The position numbers and the translations under genes were made by a program. A stretch of 64,000 nt of DNA from Siniperca chuatsi (lineage: Eukaryota > Chordata > Actinopteri > Centrarchiformes > Sinipercidae): positions 27,764,233-27,828,232 of the forward strand of contig NC_058052.1 of assembly GCF_020085105.1 (NCBI RefSeq), written 5' to 3'. The notes beneath the pieces are model-generated. The model saw only the letters and a list, made by a program, of their open reading frames with translations, was not told the origin of the DNA and did no database searches. Positions 1-11,442 of the stretch are shown one piece after another (the first letter of the stretch is position 1; each line of letters starts with the position of its first letter).

Positions 1-310
1 TATGACGATGCAAGGCAGCTTCACAGACGTAAACAAGCACGTAATTTTTTATTTTTTTACAAAGAAAAATTTCATTACCAAAATCAAAGTACAAGAGGAA
101 CAGTGGACCAAAACCATCGGACAGTTTGTGACAACGTACGGCGTAGAAAAGATTTGTGTGCGTCATCGTATTTTCAATGTTTTTTTTTTCTTCATGAAAA
201 TCAGGAGACAATCAGTTATAATCATAAATTCCCATCTTAGCCCAAGCAGTTACTACTTTAAATGGCACCAGGAAAAAGTTAAGTAAATCTCTCCAGAGCT
301 CAAAACTGAG

Positions 311-590
311 GTATTTGATGAAGAATAGGAGAGTTGCAGATTGAGGAAGAGGAGGAAGTGGCAGTAATGGCCGAATAAGGAAAACGTGCCGAAGTTAAAT
401 GAAGGTGGAGTTGGGGAGGAAGGAAAGGAGAATAGTTAGGAGCAAGAGGAGTAGGTAAATGAACAGAAGTAGAAAGAGGACAGGGAAAGACGTCAAAGTT
501 AAGGACTAGTAGGTGGAAGAGATGGGGAAGGGGGTGGTTGTAAATGGAAATGAGGTGGACAAGGAGAAGAAACAGGAAGAGACTCAGTTA
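311..590 (+). repeat. purine-rich tract 1
   Basis: The plus strand is dominated by G and A, with degenerate GAGGAA, GGAAG and AAGGAG words and few pyrimidines over about 280 bp. It resembles a decayed GA-rich simple repeat. No coding frame has splice or start support. Confidence 0.55.
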
Positions 591-1309
591 CTCAACAGAT
601 GTCCCGAACGGTTGCACTGGAAGGCAGAGAGTTATAACATTCTCTGCTCCAAGACTTTCGTAGTGTTGAACTTGGTTGTTCACATGAAAAGTGACTGGCC
701 ATTCTTTGCATGAGGTAAAAGTGAATGTTGGTTTTGGGAAGTTACAGAAATGGTCGGACACCCCTGATCCGACACTGGAAAGTCGTGGGGGTTGCCTAAG
801 CTTTTCGACCATCTGACAAGCACTTCTGAAGAAACATACTAGCAGCTTTAGATCCAGAGGAAGAGAAGTGGTACAGTAGGATTTAAAAAAATAAATACAA
901 TTTTAAAAAAAAAAAGACAGTTGGAGCAGGAACTAGACTAGTACAAGACCTCTGAATTGCTGTTGCAATCACATATTTTTTTCAGCAATTCAAATGGGTC
1001 TGGTGTTGTGCTCGTTGACAGCTTTTCGCTCAAATGTAGAAACAATTGACCAATCAGAGCTCAGATGTTATCTTGTGTTTAAAGCCAGAAAAACAGTGAC
1101 AGAAAAATGAGATTGACAGTCCTGTTGCTGTAAATAAAATTAAATTGACACATTTGTTTGATCTAATAGAAAAACATTACGCAGCTTCTGTGGCAAATAA
1201 AATAATGACGTCAGCGGGACAGATGTGGCACTTGTGATTGGGCAGAGTAAAAAACCTATCCCCTCCAAAACAGAAAACATGAACACGATGCCAGCCTGAA
1301 TGATGAATG

Positions 1310-1575
1310 AATGAGTAAAAAGAAGAGGAGTAGGATTGAGGGCACAAGTTAGACGAGGAGGATGAGACAATAACGAATGAAGGTGATGAAAGGAAACTAG
1401 AAAGAAGAGGATGTGAATTTGGAAGTGGAGAGGAAGTCATACAAGAGGAAGAGAAAAGGAATGAGAATGAAGAGAACGGGGAGAGGCTGAAGTAGGAAAA
1501 GTGGTGACGTCTGATGGGGAGGAAAAAGGAGGTGGTGTTGTGGAGGCGGGTAGAGGTAAAGAGACATGTGGGAGC
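1310..1575 (+). repeat. purine-rich tract 2
   Basis: This is a second block with the same strand bias and similar words (GAAGAGGA, GGAAGTGG, GAGGAAG). It lies about 700 bp from the first, in the same orientation. The two may be divergent copies of one tract. Confidence 0.5.
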
Positions 1576-1914
1576 AGGACGGTGTGCGTGCCTCCATCCC
1601 AGACACACTGGAGACACTTCAACAAAGACAGGAGAGGAGACGACATGCAAACAGAACACGCTAATGACCTCCGTCACACAAAAAACAGGCCTGACAATTA
1701 CAGAAGTTTCTTCCCAAACGCATGAATCCTTCAGATCACATCAAATCACATTTTACTGTATGAACACATAACTTCACAGACACGAGTATAAAGTGTTTTG
1801 GGGGGATTTTGAGAAATATAAGCAGAAACGAAAGAGTGTGTTTGGGGGGGAAAAAGTATGTGGAAGTTGACAATCATGATTCACAAAAATTCCCAAAAAA
1901 ATTCACAGGTGGCG

Positions 1915-1975
1915 ATTATTATAATTTTTAAATTATTCATAACTAAATTAAGTCAATAACTACTTATTTTTGTAT

Positions 1976-2023
<48 letters not shown>

Positions 2024-2290
2024 TTTAATTAAGTAATTTATTATTAATAATTAATCATTCTTTTAATTATTATAATATTTAATAATTAGTAGTAGTAGTC
2101 TTAATCATATTATTTAATCATTATTATTTAGTAATTTATTAATCTACTTATTAATTATTATTTAACATAAAATTAACTTTTTTTACTTTTCCAAAATTAA
2201 TTAAAAAAAAGTATACTATTAAGGATACATAATAATAATAATAATAATAATTATTATTATTATTATTATTATTATTAATAAAGCTTTTAA
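1915..2290. repeat. AT-rich low-complexity DNA with (AAT)n arrays
   Basis: An (AAT)n run lies at about 1978-2024. At 2229-2277 an (AAT)n run turns directly into (ATT)n, giving a near-perfect palindrome centred near 2251. The DNA between is almost purely A and T. Confidence 0.9.
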
Positions 2291-3487
2291 TTGATACAAT
2301 TCTTTACACATTCTGATTAAATGACAAATTAAATCATCCAAGTGTTTCTGTTATGCTAGACATAAACAGCAGTAGGAGCTGTGGAAGTGGAGTACACACA
2401 CACACACACACAAAACAGGACACACGTGTGATTTTATACGTTAAGAATAGTTTAGAAACACCTGCATACAGCCAAATAAAATATTTAGTTTACAGTTTAA
2501 ATGTGATACAAAAAGTCTCTTTCTTTATTTGACCTTTTTATTTAAGCAGGATGGTCACCTTACAGCTAAATTCCATTTCAAAACTGTTAATATCTACGAT
2601 TTGGGGAGGAAAGTGGAACCTAATGATTCCTGATATGGCAGTAAGTTTTCAAAAACATTAACAGCTGGTAAGAGAAAAGATATTCGAAATAAAATCTTTC
2701 TTTACAATAATTTTACAATCTACAACTAAAGTTTTTGTTTATTCACATTTTATAAGTGAACAAAAAACTGATGGCATATCGAGGATATTTCAAGTATGTA
2801 AGTGAAGATTTATTTATATAGTGCTTTTCAAAACAAAAGTTACAGTGCTTCACAATAAAAGCATTAAATATCAAATATAACCAACATTAGCACAAGACAA
2901 ACAGGTTTTTGAACACAGGTTTTTTTACTGGAACAAAAATGAGATATTCATTTTGCTACCATATTTACAGTATTGTTATTGGGGGGGGAACTTTTTTTCC
3001 AGATCTGTTAAATCTTAAAAACACATTTGTATTATGAAAGCAGGACTTGGTTTAAGTTGTTAGTGGAAATCCGAGTCTGCAGCCCTTTAGATCTGCTCAC
3101 CGTGCTGTTTTAGTGTGGCGTTTTCCTGGTTAAATAAATATATTTTCCTTAATAGTTAGCTTTCAATTTAAATCTAAAATGTCAATATTATAGTCTGTAT
3201 TAATTCAGTTTTATCAGACAAAAATTACAAATTCTATATTTGTAATGATCTATACATGCATTCAAATAAGGGAAAACTCCACAAAAGAAACTCAACAGAA
3301 ACAACTTGAGAAATGAATCCCTCTTCCACTACAGACAGACATGCAGTAGGTGTCGTCCATACAGAACACACTGAAGAATTACAATTGTAAGTTTAAAATA
3401 ATAATAATAATAAAAAAATAAAAACTGTATATAATATTATGTCCTTTGCTGTCTGAAGGTCTCATTTGTGTCATTTCTGTGTTAATA
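2291..3487. other. gene-free AT-rich DNA
   Basis: No exon candidate is visible. It contains a short CA run (2396-2412). At about 2806-2868 there is a fragment of the common teleost repeat whose end reads TTTATTTATATAGTGCTTTTC. Confidence 0.55.
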
Positions 3488-3788
3488 CTCCTGTGCAATA
3501 TTTAGTTTTTCCTATTTATTATTCATACCTCTGTTACTGCTGTTGCACTACTACTTATTACTTATATTATTACATTGTATTATTATACCGTATTATTATC
3601 ATCAACCGGTAAACCCACTTGGTACTTCACACTTATTTTATGCATACTTATACCCACCTGGTACTTAATTTATTTTCTGACCTGTTTTTACAGTTTTTAT
3701 AGTGTATTGTATTATATTAGAGTAATAATAATATTAATAATAAGAGTTTCCCTTCAGGGATCAATAAAGTATTTCTGATTCTGATTTA
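3488..3788 (+). mobile_element. non-LTR retroelement 3' fragment, copy 1
   Basis: The sequence ends in GGGATCAATAAAGTA followed by TCTGATTCTGATT, a typical teleost LINE/SINE 3' end with a built-in AATAAA. It shares long stretches with the copies at 18026-18182 and, in reverse, 57617-57985, including the ACCGGTAAACCCACTTGG and GGTACTTAATTTATTTTCTG segments. No reverse transcriptase frame remains, so this is a 5'-truncated insertion. Confidence 0.75.
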
Positions 3789-4131
3789 TTGCATTATTAT
3801 TTAACAGAGCTCCATGGTGTCTGGTTTTCAATCCTAAAATGTCTCTTTGATTTGTTGGGTCTCTGTAAATATTATAAAGAGTTCGGTCTAGACCTGCAAT
3901 GACCTGCAAGTGCAATGAGAGAACTTCTGTTATGAATTGCCGCTATATAAATTGAAATTTGGCAAAAAAATAAAGAATTAAAGGAAAACAAACAAACATA
4001 AAAGAAACCCTCAAAAGCACTTGTCTCAAGGAACTGAAGTGATAACACCTGATAATTTACAGACTGATGTGTGCAGTTTCACAGTAATTTGTATCTGATT
4101 ATACCTAAAAATGCAAACGTGTAAACACATT
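3786..4131 (+). repeat. inverted repeat, left arm
   Basis: This arm is the reverse complement of 7640-8002, with good identity over about 340 bp. Shared segments include the AACAGAGCTCCATGG end, the GAGACCCAACAAATC core and the AAAATGCAAACGTGTAAA end. A shorter related copy lies at 58276-58350, so the unit is a dispersed teleost repeat rather than a feature unique to this locus. Confidence 0.85.
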
Positions 4132-4279
4132 CATATACAAAAAACATAATATATTTTATTATATATATTGTGTTATCTTTTATTTTGTGAAAAATGTGAG
4201 GAAAGACAGGAAAACAAGGGAAGAGGAGAAAAAGCAAAAGAGAGAAAGAAAAAAGAGAGCAATGCTTTGTTCCTCGCTG

Positions 4280-5540
4280 CCCTTTTCCACTCTGGAACAC
4301 CACTGGTGGCACGTTCAACCGCTGAAGCTGCTAGCCAATCGCCTTTCCTCGTTTGCCCTGTCACCCTGCATCATTGGGGTCAAAGGGCGCTGTGCCTCCC
4401 AATTAATGAGCCAGCGAGCGCCTCATTCCCCCCACTCCACTCCCCAAACTCCCACAATTCAGTTGGAGACAGAAATTAAGCAGAAGAAAAAGGCCATCTT
4501 TCCAGCAGCACCTTAACCTGAGCGTCCCTCCAGCTGTTTTTGTTTCAACTTTGTTGATCCTCCAGCTTGCTGTGGAGAACCAGTGAGGCTGAGAATTTGT
4601 TTTCATTTTATAAAACTGATCACAAATAAGCGCGGTTGCACATTGTGAGTTCCCCTTTTCCCTGGTGGTAACTGTTCACCCTTGTAATCAGATCATGCCT
4701 GCTGAAGGGTCAGGAACAAAGACATGCAAATTCTAATTAAATGTGCAGCGTTGGGACAGGCCCCGTTTGATCGCTGAGCCCTTTCATGCCCCCTAATCGC
4801 TCCTGACAGCCCCTTCCAACAGATTCTGTGACAAACTTCTCGATTCAACTGAGGGGGATTTTTGAACTTTGCTTGCTCCTGCGGCCTTGGCTCTGGGTCT
4901 GTCAAACAATCCAAATCAATGACCCAATTGACCAGTGGTCCCCTTGTTGATAACCTCAATGAGCTCTATGTTGCCATTCATTGTGTCAGAGGGCTAAATG
5001 CCGATAGCATTTTATGGTAATTAAACACTCCTTTGGTTCTTAGCTTTGAATACAAACACTGGAGGGGGGGGGGAGCACGGGGCTGCACTGGGGGGGGATG
5101 CAGGTGCAGGGAAAGGACGAAGGGGTGTAGGCATGAAGCGGAGGGGGGCTACTGAGAGACTGGTTAAACCGCGGGACTTTCCCACCAACATGGCCCGGCG
5201 CCACCGGCACACTCATTAGGTCATTACAATAAGGAAGGGGGCATTTTTTTGTTTTATTAAAAATCTCATTAATCCCACAACAAAAGGCACATACTGACCT
5301 CATTGGTGCCCCTGTTATCTGAATATGCCTTTATATAATGGAGCATCTAATTGCAATTCGGCGCCTAGCAGCTTTCCCTCTGTCCGACCCGGCCGTATTT
5401 GGTGTGTGAGGAGTGAAAGGGGAGCTAAAGAGAATTGGCCTCCCGGGGCAACCACTGACCTAATGGGAAACCGGCTCGGACCTAAATTTCTGCCGCTGTT
5501 GGAGGCCTGAGCCTTTCCACAGGTGGGACACCCCAGGTTA
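4280..5540. promoter_or_regulatory. candidate conserved noncoding/enhancer block
   Basis: Composition changes sharply here. The DNA is mixed and non-repetitive, with many transcription-factor-like words and no usable open frame. A perfect octamer ATGCAAAT (4724-4731) is followed by TAATTA (4734-4739). Other homeodomain-type cores include ATTAATGAG, GGTAATTAAAC and CTAATTGCAATT. Such texture is typical of vertebrate conserved noncoding elements, but I cannot align it, so conservation is an inference. It lies between the two inverted repeat arms, more than 10 kb downstream of the tbc1d12 stop codon. No target gene can be named. Confidence 0.4.
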
Positions 5541-7639
5541 CAACTCCTGTAGTTTCAGGAAATTACTGAGTATTGAGAGACATACTAACACGTTTTGTTG
5601 ATTTTGGTTTTTTCATGGGATTTGTTGACAATAAGAAAACTGCAGAATATCAGCAGCCTTATCTTTTAAGGATTTGTCCCTCATAGTTTTACATGAACAA
5701 ATGGATCCATAAAAAAAGACAAAAAGATCTCGTTTGTCAGTATAAAGGGTCATAAGGCCATCAGCATGAATGTAAATGTAAAAGTGAATCTTTAGTTTGC
5801 TGCCTGCCGTGTGCCGCCCTCAGTGGCTACATGTCGGTCACAAAGCACTGGGATTTTCAATCAATCTTCTGCGTGTTTGTGCTGGAGGACGGCGACGTGT
5901 TTGACACTGGGAAAACAGGGAAGGAGACGCACACATGAATGAGCCGCCGATCAGAGTGCATCACTCATGCAAAACCCTTCAGTACAGTAAAGCGCTGCGT
6001 GTACGGAGGATTGTTCGTGTCCTGTTTTTGTGAAGAGAGTGAGAGGTCATATGGAAAGATATTTGTGTGTGGAATAACTGAGCAGGAAGTTTGACTAGAT
6101 TCCTTATTTGTGTTAGCAGGAAATTCGTCATCGGCTCTTTGAAAATTCAAATCTGATGTTTAGGTTTCTGTCGTCTCAGTAGTGGATGGATGACGCTGCC
6201 GCATACTCACATCCCACATGGTTTGTTTTCTGCATGACTGCTGTCTGGATGGAGTGATAACACATTTGCAGTTGCATCACAAATTTTCCAACAACCATAG
6301 CTGGCACCACTATGGCGGTCCAACTTCAAAGTGTCTTTAGAAAATGTGTCCTCCTGTGAACTTTTTCATCTCATTCATACTTTAAAATGTTAAAAAAAAA
6401 AAAAAAAAGCTAGCAGCCAACTGATGCGTTATGCGTCAAAAGTCGCACCCCTTCTTCTCAGACTGCCAACATACTGCTGAAATCATGTTTTTAAAAAGTG
6501 CACAAAAGCCTCCTGATAATGTCAGCTCTTGCCTCATAATAATCATGTTTGGATGTCTGTGTGTTGTCTTTACATCCAGGGTTACAGTACAAACAGGAAC
6601 TGCTAGTAGCTAATGGTTTTCATGGTGCAGATCCACCAAATTATGTTCATGAAGTTGTAATATCATCAAACTAAAAACAAAAACGTGAAAATATTAAGCT
6701 TGTGTTAACCACAGACCTTATTTCAGGCATCTAACCAAAAACCCATTGACTTCGAGACGAGGGAACCGGAAGTGCAAAAATGCGAACTCATTTCCGGGTT
6801 TTAGGACTCTTTCCTCTCTATATTATCACTTACATGCCAAATGATGGCATTTCTGAGTAGCCTAACCTATTATGAAAATAAGAAAAAGGTCATACCCAGG
6901 GTTAGGCTGGAAACAGAAGAGCTGTGTTTAATATAATATACGAACACTCCAACAGAAGGAAACCTTTTCCTTTTACATGATGGTCCAGTCGTTCGGTCCC
7001 AACTCGAGGCTTAGTTTCAGTAGAAAGTTTCCTTCCTGTGTGCGGTCCATGAACGTTAGCAGGTGTCGCTAATCTTTGATGCACCCTGACACCGTGAAGC
7101 CGAAATTCATCTCATTTTAGGAGCCTGGATGATCCCATGGGCTTTAGAAGAGCTGAAGTTGACCAGTTTTTACCTGTCAATCAAATAGTGTGGTAGTCGT
7201 GGTAACGGTGGTACGATCACTGGACAGCCCTCTGCAGAGGTTAATGTGGACTGAAACCAAACAGCCTGTGGTGACGGAGTGATGAGTGGAGGAGGAGGAG
7301 GGACAGAGCGAAGGCAGAGATGAGTGATTCAGTCATCCAGAGCTACCAGACATCCCAGAGGACAGGAAACAGTGTTGACCCGTAGTCTGCACCCCCGTTT
7401 TTTCCTTTTCACCTCCTCCTACTCATCATTTTCTTTTCCTCCTGAACTCCATATAAAATATATATAAATTTTGTACTTATTTGTCATTCCCATTTCCATA
7501 CTAATGTTCAGATAACCCAAACTGCCACCGAAAAGGTGCAGCCGCATTCTACATCCTGGGTTGAGTCTGTCGGAGGACAACTGTTAAAGTAAGAAAAAAA
7601 AATCTAAATCACTGTTTGATTACTCAAGATATTTAACCA
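5541..7639. other. gene-free DNA between the inverted repeat arms
   Basis: I find no exon with splice or coding support. A poly(A) run lies at about 6391-6408. The texture gradually returns to ordinary AT-rich intergenic DNA. Confidence 0.5.
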
Positions 7640-8002
7640 AATGTATTTACACGTTTGCATTTTTAGGTATAATTGGATACAAATTACTGTGAAACTGCAC
7701 ACATCAAAGTCTGTAAATTATCAGGTGTTATCACTTCAGTTTAGTTCCTTGAGACAAGTGCTTTTGAGGGTTTCTTTTATGTTTTTTGTTTGTTTTTCCT
7801 TTAATTCTTTATTTTTTTTGGCAATTTTAAATTTTATTTATATAGTGCCAATTCATAATAGAAGTTCTCTCATTGCACTTTTCCTACAGAGCAGGTCCAG
7901 ACCGAACTCTTTATATTTACAGAGACCCAACAAATCAAAGAGACATGTTAGGATTGAAAACCAGACACCATGGAGCTCTGTTAAACTGGGATGCAATAAA
8001 GG
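7640..8002 (-). repeat. inverted repeat, right arm
   Basis: This is the reverse complement of 3786-4131. The arms are 3.5 kb apart and frame the candidate regulatory block. The arm includes the AGAAGTTCTCTCATTGCAC and CAGAGACCCAACAAA segments that recur at 58276-58350. Confidence 0.85.
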
Positions 8003-8514
8003 AGACCTTCAGACAGCAAAGAGGAAAAAGTTTTGTCATATATATATAAATAAACCTACAGTAAAGTATTACATCTTTGGGAAAACATTTTGCTTTAAGT
8101 TTCCAAATGTTTTTGTCCAAAAAGTTTGATGTCTGTTGGCACATGCGCTGTATCATTTTGTAGTATCTGTTTGTACAAAAAAACAGTACGGAACATTAAT
8201 TTCTTATACACCAACTTTAATATATATGTATATTTTTAATATTATAATGCACAGTGGATATTTTATAGGCATTGGGACACAGCTCAAGTCTTTAAAAGTG
8301 TGATGCATCTCCTGCAGTTAATCTGAAAAATAAATAAGTAAATAAGTCTTGTTATTGCTCACCTCTAGTGGTTTAACTTGTCACTTTGCTGCAGTGATTT
8401 AGGAGTGTACTCCAGGGTTTGTCCGTCCAATCTGACATCACTGCTGGGTGTGGTCACAGGTGTTTGATTATAGTCGGACATGGGACCTTTTAAAAAGGGA
8501 CAGTTCATCCCAAA

Positions 8515-8518
<4 letters not shown>
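8003..8518. other. gene-free AT-rich DNA
   Basis: No exon or repeat family is recognised in this stretch. Confidence 0.5.

Positions 8519-8573
<55 letters not shown>
8519..8573. repeat. (AT)n microsatellite
   Basis: About 27 uninterrupted TA units. Confidence 0.97.
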
Positions 8574-8576
<3 letters not shown>

Positions 8577-8788
8577 CACTGTAGAATGCCGGTTGTGAAG
8601 CGTAGACTTTATTCCATAGCTGCCGCCTTCAGAGCTGCCTGGGAAACTGGATGTCAGTAAATAAACTACTGAATTAAAAGAACTTATACAGAATAGTGAG
8701 CAGGCCCCATTCTCAAATCAATCGATTCTGCAACATTATACATAGAAACTTTTTATAAGGTAAACTGGAAGTTGTTAAGGATTTTCCT

Positions 8789-9067
8789 TTAAGCTCTGAA
8801 GAAGGTATCGACAGTGTCCATCAACGCTGCAGCTGACTGATTTTTTACAGATTTACTCTTTTGCTGCTGGTGTTTTTTCTGCCCTTTTAAACACTCATCC
8901 ATTCCCCTCCATGCAGCCTCCTTTGCCCTGACCTCGGCCTCCCCGCCTCCTGCTGTGGTATCCCAGAGGCCCCCGGGGCAACAGGCTCCTTCTTCCCCTC
9001 CAGCCCCACCTCCACAGGAAAGCCCCCAGACTGCCGCCAAATACCTCCACAGACTCTTCCTCTCCTT
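8789..9067 (-). CDS. possible terminal exon of an unidentified gene
   Basis: On the minus strand an acceptor-like CATCCTAG is followed by 93 open codons ending at a TAA (8789-8791). The frame begins KERKSLWRYLAAVWG and ends ALMDTVDTFFRA. The last 45 residues look protein-like (charged, KQQ-rich, a hydrophobic end). The middle is Gly/Ala-rich and could be an artefact of local GC richness. The sequence is clearly more GC-rich than its surroundings. An AATAAA on the minus strand (8613-8608) lies about 175 bp past the stop. I do not recognise the family and found no upstream exon. A decayed or chance frame is equally possible. Confidence 0.22.
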   Translation of the reverse strand, partial: KERKSLWRYLAAVWGLSCGGGAGGEEGACCPGGLWDTTAGGGEAEVRAKEAAWRGMDECLKGQKKHQQQKSKSVKNQSAAALMDTVDTFFRA

Positions 9068-9677
9068 CTAGGATGTAACCTACGCATAAAACCACTGATG
9101 TTGAAAAGACACATGACGGGAGTGTAACTGCAACAAGAGTCTCACGGGTCCATCTATTAAGAAAATAAAATGTTTCCACTGGGAGTATATGTGCAGGTTT
9201 ATTTTCGTCAGTCTTTCTGAAAAGCCAAAACAAGCATCTGCTGTACTGAACAGTATAATCGAATCATCTCATCTCCTTTTAAAAAGATACTTATTAATAA
9301 TATTACCATGCAGTGAATTATTAACCTAGAAGATAACATTATCAGCAGCACTGCTGCATCGACATTAAGCAGAAAACCATTCGCTAAACTGCATATTTCC
9401 AGCTTCACGCGTCCTTTTCCACGTGTAAAATTCAAATAGAAACTGCTTCACAGTGACCTGATGATCAGCCCGCTGAAGGGCCACCAGGGGCCACTGACGA
9501 AGAATAAAGCTGTCGGGTTAAAGCTGATCATCAGACTCCATCTAGTGGTCTGAACTGCACACAGCACAACTTCCTCAAAACTGTGGAACAAGTCAAAGAA
9601 TTTTACTTCCCCCATGAATCTGTTGAAATTGGCTCCTTTTGCAACTCGGTGTCAGTCGCAGATTCTTCTCTGCTGAT

Positions 9678-10156
9678 CAGTGGTAGGAAGTAACATTTAC
9701 TCAAGTACTGTACTACAATTTTGAGGTACTTGTACTTGAGTATTTCCATTATATGCTACTTTATTCAACTTACTACATGATTATGTACATTATCAAATTG
9801 TTGTACTTTATTTGCTGTAGTTACTTTAGATACAAAACATGTGATCAGCTGATAATGTGATTGGTTGTTATAGATGAAACCAAACAGTATTAAGAAGCAG
9901 ATAAAATGAGCCTTGACTAACTACATTAAAGTATCACTTACATGTTAAAACATAAATGATAATGATTCAATAATATAATATTACGCAGACGGGGTCCATT
10001 CTGCGTAATGAGTACTTTTACTTTTATACTTCAGTGCTTATACATATTGACTATTAAGTAAAATATCGAATGCAGGTATTTTACTTGTAATGGCGTATTT
10101 TTTATAGTGTGTTTTTGCTGCTTAAGTGAATGATTCGATTACTTCTTCCACCACTG
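9678..10156. mobile_element. MITE with CAGTGGT(G)GAAGAAGT ends
   Basis: The left end starts CAGTGGTAGGAAGTAAC and the right end is its inverse, ATTACTTCTTCCACCACTG. The interior is the familiar teleost text of 'TACTTTTACTT / ACTCAAGTACT' repeats. It is about 480 bp and non-coding. I could not see a clean target-site duplication. A related fragment (ACTCCATTACAAGTAAAA) occurs near 39738. Confidence 0.75.
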
Positions 10157-11098
10157 CCGTGGATCATCCTGCATGTTTTTTTTGTTTTCATTTGCTTTTG
10201 GATACAAATGCAAACGCTCTATCTCCTCTCCAGCTCAGGTTGTTTCTCAGTTTTGTTTTTTTTTTATCTGTAGAGAAGACATCATGCATTTTTACTTGAT
10301 TGTATTTTCTATGTTGTTGTTTTTTAAAGTTGATAATAAAATAGACCTGTAATAATCTGCAACGTTCCAGTAATCATATGGCACAATTTTCCAGACACCC
10401 AATTAGGAGTGAAGATGTGAATGTCCTCCCTGATCTGTCTCTGGCCGTCCACTAACTCCTGGTTGATGACCTCTGACCCTTTCAGACAGCTGATGCTGCC
10501 TCGTTGATGTTTATTAGGTCAAAAGCACCAAAAAAAAGCTAGTGAGTGGACCTTGAGTTCACATTATTTTGTGTCATTTATATTATTCTAATTTCTCTAT
10601 GATTCTGACTGTTTGTATCGCAAAGCTGCATATTAATAAATGGCCTATATCACCACATCAGTTAAAACTGTTGCAGCTGTTTGAATCATTTCACACGAGT
10701 GGTTTTACATTATCTGGCAGTGACTGGCTGCTACAAACAGCACCCAGGTTCAAGTGTCTGAACAGCAGAGTGGACAGATATTTACAATAAAAGTTTGATT
10801 CTGTCAAAAACAGAAGCAAACTTAAAAAAAAATAAAAATGTCCTCCTGCGGTGAGTGGATATGATTTACTAGGAAAAAGGTGACCTGGAAAAAACTGGTA
10901 AATGGCCCTTGAGTTAAGACAATTTTGTCAAACTATTTCCAAGGTCTGAGCTCTTACGCTTCCTGTTAAGACATTTTAAAAGTGTGATTTGTTGTAGACG
11001 TCAGCAGATGTCTCTCTCTGTCTTTCTCCCTGAACTGAATCCCTCTTCAAGTTAAACTTAAGGTTAAAAAGACAGACAGAAGTCAGTTTGCGGAGATA
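10157..11098. other. gene-free DNA, possible 3' flank of the 11.3-kb exon
   Basis: No exon is supported. A short sequence near 10903-10950 (a 'CCTTGAGTTAAGA...TTTGTCAAACTATT' pattern) recurs near 30590-30640, so it belongs to a dispersed repeat. Confidence 0.45.
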
Positions 11099-11160
11099 TT
11101 TATTTACACATTTAACTAGTGGCCATTATATGAAAAGAAAGAACATTTTTACAGTTTATT
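11099..11160 (-). terminator. two AATAAA polyadenylation signals
   Basis: On the minus strand AATAAA occurs at 11160-11155 and 11104-11099, about 175 and 230 bp past the stop codon of the candidate exon at 11335-11442. Their spacing suits a short 3' UTR and supports that exon being real. Confidence 0.4.
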
Positions 11161-11334
11161 TACATCACCTGTAAGGCCTTATGAAAAAAAACTGTACACT
11201 GAAATGTGACAAAAAACAATCAAACATAAAAAAAAAGCTAAATGAATTCACATGAAAGTATAAAACACAAGTGAAAGCAATGATGAAACTTAAATACAAT
11301 GAATACAGGTAACATATGGGGGGGAAATATCATA

Positions 11335-11442
11335 TTAATCATCTTCCCTCTGCAGCTGTCTGAATATTTCATCAATAATCCGGAGTGAGGTGAGAAGAGG
11401 GAACGCACACACGGAGACCATATTGCACTTGTATCCTCCAAA
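11335..11442 (-). CDS. candidate terminal coding exon, gene unidentified
   Basis: The minus strand shows a good acceptor (TTTTAGATTCTTCAG) followed by 35 open codons and TAA (11337-11335). The peptide starts FGGYKCNMVSVCAFP and ends IDEIFRQLQREDD, with an amphipathic, coiled-coil-like end. The phase at the acceptor is 0 in this frame. Two AATAAA signals follow. No upstream exon was found between here and tbc1d12. Because tbc1d12 exon 12 also ends in phase 0, this could be an alternative last exon of tbc1d12, or the last exon of another minus-strand gene. I do not recognise the family. Confidence 0.35.
   Translation of the reverse strand, partial: FGGYKCNMVSVCAFPLLTSLRIIDEIFRQLQREDD

Larger units (their letters stand above)
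1..1915. other. gene-free left flank
   Basis: I see no supported exon on either strand. Open frames here are short and lack splice context. The longest (minus strand, 1177-1677) is rich in Ser, Phe and Leu only because it lies opposite a purine-rich tract. The stretch is AT-rich except for two purine-rich tracts, described separately. Confidence 0.6.

Noticed and set aside
1177..1677. Minus-strand frame of 166 codons rich in Ser, Phe and Leu
   Set aside because: It is the complement of a purine-rich simple tract. Neighbouring frames look the same and no domain is visible.
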